DNA from: Ilex aquifolium
Taxonomy: Eukaryota; Streptophyta; Magnoliopsida; Aquifoliales; Aquifoliaceae
NCBI GenBank assembly: GCA_951799425.1
Contig: OX637395.1
Coordinates: 15,140,951 to 15,204,950, forward strand
Length of the DNA stretch: 64,000 nt
Direction of reading: 5' to 3'
A program made the translations under genes and the position numbers. The notes beneath the pieces are model-generated. The model saw only the letters and a program-made list of their open reading frames with translations, did not search any database and was not told where the DNA came from. Shown piece after piece: positions 53,760-63,070 of the stretch; the first letter of the stretch is position 1, and each line of letters begins with the position of its first letter.

Positions 53760-54369
53760 GGACAGTTGTTCATCAGGGAAATTTTCATTGATTGGCAGTC
53801 CATCCTCATGAAATTCATACGTTAACCTGGACAGATGGTCTGCCACCACATTCTCAACACCTTTCTTATCCTTAATGATCAGATCAAACTCTTGGAGCAA
53901 GAGTATCCATCTTAAGAGTCTTGGCTTGACATCTTTTTTTTGTGAGCAAAAAATTTAACGTTGCATGGTCAGTAAATACAATAACAGAAGAACCAACAAG
54001 ATAAGATCGAAATTTCTCCAGAGCAAAAACTAAAGTAAACAATTCTTTTTCAGTTGTTGAATAATTCATTTGAGCATCATTCAAAGTCTTACTTGCATAG
54101 TAAATCACACAGGGTTTCTTATCTTTTCTTTGTCCCAACACAGCACCTACAACATAATCACTAGCATCACACATCAATTCAAATGGCAGAGTCCAGTCAG
54201 GGGGTTGCATTATTGGAGCAGAAATTAACATGCCTTTAAGCCCTTCAAAAGCTTTTCGGAAGGCTTCACTCCACACAAAGATTACGTCCTGACTCAGGAG
54301 ATGACACATAGGTTTAGCTATGGTACTCTGATATTACTAACTTTCTTGCTACTGGTACGTTTCCTCCTT
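53760..54369 (-). pseudogene. Minus-strand RNase H fragment of an Athila-like element
   Basis: Minus strand: LPFELMCDASDYVVGAVLGQ, ASKTLNDAQMNYSTTEKELF, and [20 protein letters not shown], i.e. the RT-linked RNase H, with the RNase H-integrase linker ([10 protein letters not shown]-like) at its left end. Closely parallels element B (13256-13760). An isolated fragment without LTRs. Confidence 0.75.
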
Positions 54370-55722
54370 CCTACGAATTGAGTACTCTTGGCTTGGTGAA
54401 ATTACAAGTTTTCAAGTATTTTATGTTCCTTTTTATTTGTTTTGTGTGTTTTAATGTTATTTTATAGGAATCATCATTTGGACGGAAACATGATCATTTG
54501 GAAGGAAACAAGGTCATTTGGGAGCCTAAGTGTTGGATTTTTGAAGACTAAACAACAAGGGAAGCTCTAGGCTTAAAAAAGGATCAGCATCTAAGCGCTA
54601 GGACAAGCGCTGCAGCGCTAGGACAAGCGCTACAGTGCTAGGAAGGCAGAAATTCAGCACCCCTGCGCTGATTTTAGGGGCTGCAGCCCTTGTTTTAAGG
54701 GGGACACGAATTCTGACTTGTTTTTGGGCTAAAATTGAACTCTAATGCTAAATATATGCTAGGGTTTGAGCTAGGATATAAATATATTGATTTTGGGGGC
54801 TGCTAAGAAGAAGAAGAAGGACCAAGGATTGATAGAAAATTGAAGACAAGAACCGAAGGAAGCAACATGAAGAAAATCGGGATTGAAGTCTAGAGAGAGA
54901 TTGAAGATTGCAACTAAGTTTTCATTCCTTTTCACTTACTTTTAGTTCTTGATTTTTTGAGATTTTGTTTAATTTGAGGATGATGTTTTTCAATTACATT
55001 ATGAAATAATTTTTTATTAAAATTACAACGGAACCTGATGTTTAGTTAAATTGATCTACTCTCGTTTCTAGTTCTTATTGATCATATATAAGTTTTTTTA
55101 TCATATTTTGTGCTTAATATATAATTGTGTGGCCAAAAATTAATTCGATAACCTAGATGCAATTGGGAGATGAATTCTAGGTTTAGATCGAAATATTATG
55201 ACATGCGTCTGGTTGATTCTTCTTAGGATTGAATAGTTGGGTTTGTGTATAGGATATGAATATACCTATATGTCGTGTGTAACTTTTATGAGAGTTTGAA
55301 CTTAATGAATCTATTCCAACTTATTTTGCATAGGAATATAGTAATTTAATTGGGAGAGATACGTTTATCTTACTATCAGAAGAGGTTTGATAAATAATTT
55401 TGAAATCTTAGTTAACAACTTAATTTGATCAATTAACTGGAAAGAGAGTGGAAAGATTTATACGAAGCATTAGAAGAAGTTGTAATCTCAAATTCTTTTA
55501 TCCGGTAAAATCACTTATTGTTCAGTAATTTTAGATTTAGTCTTAAATTAGTAATTCCATAGTTCAATTCCAATTGTTTAAATAAAATCGAATTGATATA
55601 ATGTTAGTACTTTGAAGTTATTAGCAATAATTCTTCATGGGAATGATACTCTACTTATCACTTTATTACTTGTTGATCGTGTATACTTGCACGTAAATTG
55701 TCAATATCAAATTCGGACAACA
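54370..55722 (+). repeat. 5' LTR of element J
   Basis: From CCTACGAATTGAG to CGGACAACA. The expected first bases (TGATGAGTGAGTTTTATA) are absent; the sequence to the left is unrelated. Confidence 0.9.
54594..54787 (+). promoter_or_regulatory. AGCGCT palindrome array and TATA box in the J 5' LTR
   Basis: AGCGCT-type sites centred at 54596.5, 54608.5, 54616.5, 54628.5 and 54636.5 form a 20-bp repeating unit (12+8 steps); AGCGCTGCAGCGCT (54606-54619) is a perfect 14-mer. A TCAGCA-CCCCTG-CGCTGA dyad (54662.5) and a perfect GGGCTGCAGCCC (54678-54689) follow, 21 bp apart. TATA box GGATATAAATATA (about 54775-54787). Confidence 0.7.
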
Positions 55723-55728
55723 AGTTTT

Positions 55729-55746
55729 TGGCGCCGTTGCCGGGGA
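55729..55746 (+). other. Primer-binding site of element J (tRNA-Asp)
   Basis: TGGCGCCGTTGCCGGGGA, perfect match to the plant tRNA-Asp 3' end. Confidence 0.92.
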
Positions 55747-55850
55747 AATATTCTAGTAATTATTTCAATATTAATTTCAATCAATTTGATCTTAGTTTAA
55801 ACTTATTTAATTTTTTTTTAATTATTTTCGCAATTACTCTTGAATCTTGT

Positions 55851-57460
55851 ATGCAAACACGATCTACAAGTCAGGAGCTACTACCGTACAAAGACGAAAT
55901 CAAAAGAAGACTCCGAAACTTGCGAAAGCATTGCCAAGAAGTAAATAATCAAGAAACTATGGCTGAAGATGAGCAAAAATCGCTAAGGAATTATGTTATG
56001 CCGCTTGTTACGGAAATACAATCGAGCATTCAAAGGCCCGCAATTCAAGCAAACAATTTCGAGATCAAGTCGGGTATCATCCAAATGATTCAGAATTCAA
56101 TGCAGTTTGGGGGTTTGCCTAATGACGACCCAAACGATCATTTGGTGAGTTTTCTGGAGATTTGTGACACGTTCAAATACAATGGGGTTTCCGAATATGA
56201 GATTAAACTCTGACTTTTCCCTTTCACATTTCGTGATAAGGCAAAGATTTGATTGCATTCATTGCCAACGGGTTCTATTACTACATGGACAGATTTAGCT
56301 CAAAAATTCTTAGCTAAATTCTTTCCACCTGCTAAAACTGCAAGGATGAGAAACGACATCACATCATTCGCACAGCATGATTCTGAGACTCTATATGAAG
56401 CTTGGGAGCGATTCAAGGATTTACTCTGAAAATGCCCTCACCATGGTATTCCTAAGTGGTTGCAAGTTCGGACGTTCTACAACGGGTTGTTTAGTGCTAC
56501 CCGAACTAGTATCGATGCAGCTGTAAGAGGGGCATTGATGGGGAAGAATTTTGATGAAGCCTACGAGTTATTGGAGACGATGACTGCCAACAATTATCAG
56601 TGGTCCTCTACAAGGATCAATCAGCCAAAGGTAGCAGAGATTTATGAAGTTGATGCAGTTACTGCATTGGCTGCACAGGTTGCTACGTTGTCAAAGAAGA
56701 TTGATGCTCTAGGGGTGAAGCCTATTCAGAGTGTGGCAGTTTTCTGTGAATTATGTGCAGGGAACCATCTGAGCGATCAATGTGCAATTAATCCAGAGTT
56801 GGTACAATACATTGGTAACCACAACAGGCAGCAATATAACAATAATTCCAACAATTATAACCCTGGTTGGAGGAATCATTCGGGCTTTTCATGGAATAAT
56901 AATCAAGCCCAAACCTCTGCTCCAAGACAATCATACCCACTAGGTTTTTAGAATCAAGCTCCACCACAGCAGGAAAAGAAGTCGAATTTGGAGGAGTTGT
57001 TTTCCAGGTATATAGCACAGAATGAGACCAGGATGAACAGTCAGGAAGTATCAATTCGAAACCTGGAAAATCAAATGGGTCAGCTTGCTAATACCATTAA
57101 CAGTCGACCTCAAGGCACTCTACCTAGTGATACGGAGATCAATCCTAAAAGAGAAGGCAAGGAGCACTGCAAGGCTATTACATTACGAAGCAGAAAAGAG
57201 TTATTTGAAGTTGCTGGTGGGATTCCAAAACAATCACCTGGGGATGATAGTAAGGATGAAAATAAAGATAGCAAGAATAGGGAACATGAAAAGAAGGAAG
57301 AAGATCAAGTTGCATGCTCTAATGGAGGCAAGCAGAGTCCTATTGTGCCTCCCGTGCCATTTCCACAATGTTTGCAGAAACAAAAGTTGGATAAATAGTT
57401 CTCAAAATTTTTGGAAGTGTTCAAGAAGCTACATATCAATATCCCTTTCGCAGATGCATT
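55851..57460 (+). pseudogene. gag of element J
   Basis: Starts MQTRSTSQELLPYKDEIKRR. The Gag domain has FGGLPNDDPNDHLVSFLEIC and KFLAKFFPP; then VTALAAQVATLSKKIDALGV, the knuckle-like CELCAGNHLSDQC, NPGWRNHSGFSWNNNQ and a Lys/Glu-rich C-terminus. Nearly the same as gag of element A. Fossil with several disabling changes. Confidence 0.88.
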
Positions 57461-58022
57461 GGAGTAGATGTCTAGCTATGTGAAATTTATGAAGGAAATT
57501 TTGTCAAGGAAGAGAAAACTAGGTGATTTTGAGACAGTGGCACTTACGGAGGAGTGCAGTGCTATTCTTCAAAAGAAGCTACCACCAAAGCTCAAAGATC
57601 CGGGTAGCTTTACAATTCCATGCACAATAGGCAGCCAGTTCTTCGGGAAAGCATTGTGTGACTTGGGAGCTAGTATTAATTTAATGCCACTCTCAATTTA
57701 TCAGCAAATGGGTTTGAATGAAGCAAAACCTACTAATGTTACATTGCAGCTAGCGGATAGATCACTCACTTATCCAAGGGGCATAGTTGAGGATGTTCTG
57801 GATAAGTTCACTTTTCCAACTGATTTCATAGTCTTAGATTGTGAGGAAAATAGAGAAATACCTATTATTCTTGGGCGACCATTCTTAGCAACGGGAAGAA
57901 CACTTATTGATGTACAGAAAGGTGAACTAACTATGAGAGTCCAAGATCAAGAAGTGAAATTTAATGTATTTTCAGCTATGAAATTTTCTAAATAAGCGGA
58001 AGAATGTTTTCGGGTTGATTTA
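57461..58022 (+). pseudogene. Protease of element J
   Basis: PPKLKDPGSFTIPCTIGSQF, CDLGASINLMPLSIYQQMGL, LADRSLTYPRGIVEDVL, IPIILGRPFLATGRTLIDVQ: an Athila-type retroviral aspartic protease that would cleave the Gag-Pol precursor. Confidence 0.88.
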
Positions 58023-59160
58023 GTGGAAGATGCAATAAATGAGATATTCGTAGGAAGCTGTCTTTCAGATCCCCTTGAGACATCACTGGTTAGTCCCACT
58101 GCTTCGGACTACCATGCTCCTTTAGAGTATATACAGTGCTTGAATGCTTCTCCACGGGTTGTCAAGTTTAAGCAACAGTTTGAGACTCTGGATCATTCGG
58201 GGAGCTCTACTCGTGCAAAGTCATCTTTGGAAGAACCACCTATATTGGAGCTTAAACCTCTTCCAAATCATCTACAGTATGCGTATTTGGGTAGCTCTTT
58301 TACTTTACCTGTTATTGTTTCTGCTTCACTTGATGAATTCCAAGAAAGCAAGTTGTTGCGAGTCCTTCATGAGTACAAAACGGCTTTAGGATGGTCTATT
58401 GCAGATATTAAGGGCATTTGTCCCTCAATTTGTATGCACAAAATTCTGCTGGAAGATGATGCTAAGCCCATAATTGAGCAACAACGCCAATTAAATCCTA
58501 TCATGAAGGAGGTAGTCAAGAAAGAAATCATGAAGTGGTTGGATTCCGGAATCGTATACCCTATCTCAGACAGTTCATGGGTTAGTCCAGTTCAATGTCT
58601 TCCGAAGAAAGGAGGCATGACAGTAGTGTCCAATGAGAACAAAGAGTTAATCCCAACACGGATAGTGACTAAGTGGCGAGTATGTATGGATTATCGCAAA
58701 CTCAATAAGGCAATTCGAAAAGATCACTTCCCTCCACCATTCATTGATCAGATGCTTGACAGATTGGCTGAGCATGATTTCTATTGTCTATTGGATGGTT
58801 ATTCCGGCTATAATCAGATCGCAATAGCACCTGAGGATCAGGAGAAGACTACGTTTACCTGCCCCTATGGAACCTTTGCATTCCGGAGGATGCTTTTTGG
58901 ATTATGCAATGCACCTGCAACGTTTCAACGATGCATGATGGCAATATTCTCCGACATGGTCGAGCAAAATCTTGAGGTATTTATGGATGAATTTTTGGTA
59001 TTTGGAGATAGCTTTGACCTATGTTTAGAGAACCTAACTCTTGTGCTGAAAAGATGTGTGGAAACAAACTTGGTGTTAAACTGGGAAAAGTGTGAGACTA
59101 TTGAAAAACTACCACCACCAACATCAGTCAAGGGAGTTCAGAGTTTTTTGGGCCATGCAT
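58023..59160 (+). pseudogene. Reverse transcriptase of element J
   Basis: An open stretch of 379 codons. Connection domain (LHEYKTALGWSIADIKGICP, RQLNPIMKEVVKKEIMKWLD), then WVSPVQCLPKKGGMTVV, WRVCMDYRKLNKAIRKDHFP, DFYCLLDGYSGYNQIAIAPE, YGTFAFRRMLFGLCNAPATF and the catalytic-box region EVFMDEFLVFGDSFD. All standard RT blocks are present in order. Confidence 0.9.
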
Positions 59161-59690
59161 GATTTTATAAGCGATTCATAAAGGACTTTTCCAAGATCAC
59201 AAAGCCTCTGTGCAACCTTTTAGAGAAAGATGTGCCCTTTAATTTTGATAAGGCTTGCCTAGAGGCCTTCGAGGTGTTGAAAAATAAGCTCATAACTGCT
59301 CCCGTGATAGTTGCACCAAATTGGGATTTGTCGTTTGAGTTAATGTGCGATATTAGCGACTTTGCAGTTGGCACAGTTTTAGGCCAACGTAAAGAAAAAA
59401 TGTTTCATGCCATCTATTATGCTAGCAAAACATTATTGGACGCACAACTCAACTACACAACCACTGAGAAATAATTATTAGCAGTTATTTTTGCTTTCGA
59501 CAAATTCTGATCTTATCTCATTGGTACAAAGGTGATAGTGTTCACAAATCATTCTTCCATTAAGTATTTGATTTCGAAAAAGGACGCCAAGCCACACTTG
59601 ATTCGATGGGTCCTTTTGCTTCAAGAGTTTGATCTAGAGATTCGGGACAGAAAGGGGACAGAAAACCAAGTGGTGGATCATCTCTCCAGA
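59161..59690 (+). pseudogene. RNase H of element J
   Basis: FIKDFSKITKPLCNLLEKDV, LSFELMCDISDFAVGTVLGQ, YYASKTLLDAQLNYTTTEK and then [49 protein letters not shown]-linked RNase H of Ty3/gypsy elements. Confidence 0.85.
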
Positions 59691-61071
59691 CTTGAGAATA
59701 CCGTACAACAAAAGGGTGGGGGAGTAATGATCAATGAATCATTTCCAGATGAGCAACTATTATGTATCGCAAGGGAAGCACCATGGTATGCAGATTATGT
59801 GAACTATATAGTGAGTCATGTGTTTCCCCCTGAATTGAGCAACCAACAAAGGAATAAGTTCTTGCACGAGGTGAAGCATTACATCTGGGATGAGCCATTC
59901 CTATTCAAACAATGTGCGGATCAAATGTTAAGAAGATGTGTACCCAGGGAAGAGATCAAAGGAATCTTGCAGCATTGTCACTCATCAAATTATGGAGGAC
60001 ATTATGGGGGAGAGAGAACTGCGACAAAAGTCCTTCAATCAGGTTTCTATTGGCCAACTCTCTTTAAGGATGCCCATTTTTTCGCATTAAAGTGCGACAG
60101 ATGTCAACGGACTGGAAATATTTCAAAGCGACATGAAATGCCCTTAAATAGTATTTTGGAGGTTGAGATATTTAACGTCTGGGGTATAGACTTTATGGGC
60201 CCGTTTCTATCATCTTACAATAACCTCTACATATTAGTTGCGGTGGATTACGTCTCGAAGTGGGTTGAAGCAGCTGCTTTGCCTACTAATGATGCAAAGG
60301 TGGTGTTGAACTTCCTCCAGAAAAACATCTTCACGAGGTTCAGTACACCAAGAGCGATCATTAGCGATGAAGGCACGCATTTTTGTAATAAATATTTTGT
60401 AGCCCTTCTCGCTAAATATGGATTCACCCATAAGATTGCCACAATTTATCACCCCCAGACTAGTGGCCAAGCTGAAGTTTCGAATCGAGAGGTGAAACGG
60501 ATTCTGGAGAAAATTGGTAATCCCAACCGAAATGACTGGTCGAATAAGCTAGATGATGCCTTGTGGGCCTATCGAACAGCGTACAAAATGCCAATTGGGA
60601 TGTCTCCATATAGACTGGTGTATGGAAAAAGCTTGTCATCTGCCAGTGGAATTAGAGCATAGTGCCTATTGGGCTATTCGGAAACTTAACTTTGACTTGC
60701 ATGCAGCGGGTGAGATGAGTCTCTTGCAGTTGAATGAGATGGATGAGTTCCGTCTCCAAGCATACAAGAATGCAAAGTTTTATAAAGAGAAGATAAAAAG
60801 GTGGCATGATAAGAAGATCATTGAGCGGAAGTTTGAGCCGGGACAAGCTGTACTCCTTTTTAATTCACGGTTAAAGCTCTTTCCGGGAAAACTCAAATCA
60901 AGGTGGTCAGGGCCATTTATTATTAATAAAGTGTTCCCGTATGGAGCGGTTGAAGTTGAGGAAGCCAATTCGAAGAGAACTTTCAAAGTGAACGGGCAAA
61001 GACTGAAGCACTATTGGGGTGGCGACATTGATCGTCAAAAGACCTCAATTACCCTCGCCGACCCGGAATGA
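59691..61071 (+). pseudogene. Integrase of element J
   Basis: Zinc-binding region [20 protein letters not shown] with [17 protein letters not shown]; catalytic core with GIDFMGPF (Asp), [15 protein letters not shown] (Asp) and [20 protein letters not shown] (Glu). The C-terminal part is GQAVLLFNSRLKLFPGKLKS, RWSGPFIINKVFPYGAVEVE, KVNGQRLKHYWGGDI. All three catalytic acids of the DDE triad can be seen. The last 50 residues are shared with element A. Confidence 0.88.
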
Positions 61072-61863
61072 CACAAGGAGTAGTTAGACTAATGACTATA
61101 AAACAAGCGCTATTTGGGAGGCAACCCAAAGTTTAGCTTTTAATTTTTACTCCATGTTTATGTCAATTTAGTTTTTTTTAGATTATTAGTGCATTTTAAT
61201 TAGGGTGTCAATTGCTTGTAGGTACCGAGAATCAAAGAAAAGAAAAAAATTAGAGAAGGAAATAAAATACGGTAGCTTGCACAAGCCAAAGAAGGGAAAA
61301 AAAAACCAGTAAATCAGCGCCCCAGCGCTTACCTTCTGCTCCCAAAGCTGTCCCAAGCAGTAAGGCAGCACAGCAGCTCCCTTGTGCGCCCCTGCTGCCC
61401 CAAATGCTATCCAAAAGCAACCAGGCAATGCCCCAGCGCCCAGAAAGCACCCAGGCAGCGCCCCTGCGCTGCATTTCAGCGCCTAGGCGCCTGCTCTCTG
61501 CCCAATCAGCGCCCCTGCTGCCTCAAAACAACTCCCAACACAGATTTTCAGCACTATAAACCCCCAAAACAGCTCCCAACACAGAATTTCAGCATCATAA
61601 AACGCCCTTCAGCTCTACATACATGAACAACAAGCCAACCAAATCAACTCCTACCACTCCCAAAAATTTCAAACCTCTAAAAATACATACACCCCAACTC
61701 TTATTCACCCAAAATTCCATTCAATCATCTTGAATCTCTCAACCTCTTTTATGTAACAATCTTACCTCTCATGGACATCAATGAGTCTCAACTAGCACCA
61801 AGGATTCCTCTATTCTCCATGGGTAAAGATTAAGCTTTTCAACGTGAGTTTCCTAGTCCACCT
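61072..61863 (+). other. 3' region of element J, first part, with a GCGC-rich cluster
   Basis: Non-coding. At 61310-61510 repeated CAGCGCCCC, CAGCGCTT and GCGCCTAGGCGC motifs; about 40 bp later CACTATAAACCCCC (about 61551-61564) is a TATA-like box. The arrangement parallels element A (19030-19545) and the internal promoter of element K. No env-like gene is seen. Confidence 0.5.
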
Positions 61864-61926
61864 ATGTTTCCCGAATACACTCCCGACTCAGCGAACAACG
61901 AGGACGCTAACGATGATGCCAACTAG
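61864..61926 (+). CDS. Conserved 20-codon acidic ORF in the 3' region of element J
   Basis: MFPEYTPDSANNEDANDDAN, ATG to TAG, the same length and position as the A counterpart (19671-19733). Half of the differences between the two change the residue, so there is no clear sign of purifying selection from this pair alone. Translation is unproven. Confidence 0.35.
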   Translation: MFPEYTPDSANNEDANDDAN

Positions 61927-62500
61927 CGACATCTCAGGAAAGTCCACTGTCTTAATTTTTCCTACTTTATACATTTAGGACAATGTTTAGTTTAAGTTTG
62001 GGGGTGTATTCTTGTTTTCATTATTAGGTATGCATTTAGATAGTATGTTTTGCACTTACAAAGCATGTTTTAGTACAACTTGAGCAATGTGTTGATTGAA
62101 TTTGATCATGACCAATGATGAATGTGATTAATTGTTAATTCAAGGGAAATTGATGAACATGTTGAGCTTGAAGTTTGACATACTAGTTGGTTTTACACTG
62201 TTTATGATCATTTCATTCATGAGCACATATCCATCTGTTTGGTGAGTTATTATTTAGAGAATTTATTTGGTTAAGTGCTTGTGGGAGATATCAGTGAAAC
62301 TCTAGAAAACTTATTTAAGCATCATTCAAAACAAAATTTAGGCATTCATATAAGTTTGGGGCAAATGTTGGTTATGATGGGTTAGTAAAAAAAAAGAGTA
62401 AAGGAGTTTCTGAAAAATTATTTTGATTTGATCCTTCATGAGTTAGAAGAGAAAAAAAAATAGGAAGACTAGAAACAAGAAATAGGCATGTGGTGAGTAG
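61927..62500 (+). other. 3' region of element J with second polypurine-tract-like motif
   Basis: TTTAAGTTTGGGGGTG (61991-62006) copies the true tract at 63053-63068. The rest matches the 3' region of element A (19815-20300) and holds no gene. Confidence 0.6.
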
Positions 62501-62645
62501 AGATGAAGCGTAAAACACACTCACTCATAAATACATGTTGAGAACAAGATGGAGCGTAAAACGCACTCGTTCAAGAAAAGGGGAAATGGAGCGTAAAATG
62601 CACTCGCTCAATAGGAGGTGAGATGGAGCATAAAATGCACTCACC
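62501..62645 (+). repeat. Four-unit dyad repeat GCGT-AAA-ACGC in element J
   Basis: Dyads start at 62508, 62554, 62591 and 62628 (steps 46, 37, 37, as in element A). The last unit is GCATAAAATGC in both elements. Confidence 0.7.
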
Positions 62646-63070
62646 AAACGAATGAAAAAAAAAGAGAGAGAGATGAAAAAAAAAAAAAATTTACCTTCTA
62701 GTTATATGTTTTGCCTTAATTAGCAGAGGTTGATGTGAAACGTAATTTCATAGAGTTGATATTGAGTATCTCCTATGGAGCGCTTGATTACGTAAATGTA
62801 TCTGAGTGATGACTAGTTTAAATAGTTCGAATATGCACATGTATTTAAAGGGTCATGAGCGGAGGTAAAAGTAAGGAGTATGTTGAATTGTTAGACTTAG
62901 CACTGTTTTGAAGTTTCCCGTGAATTATTATTTGTAGTAACTTTTGGGGCCATTATTCATATTCATATTGATCCATTGTTTGAGTAGTTGGTTGTTAGGG
63001 TTAATTTTTTATAGTTTTTTTTCTTAGTATTTTGCTTGAGGACAAGCAAATATTTAAGTTTGGGGGTATT
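62646..63070 (+). other. End of the 3' region and polypurine tract of element J
   Basis: AT-rich non-coding stretch ending in GAGGACAAGC and the polypurine tract TTTAAGTTTGGGGGTA (63053-63068) directly before the 3' LTR. Confidence 0.8.

Noticed and set aside
61072-63070. Env-like gene of Athila type in elements J and A
   Set aside because: The 2-kb 3' regions contain no membrane-protein-like frame; only a 20-codon ORF and repeats are seen.
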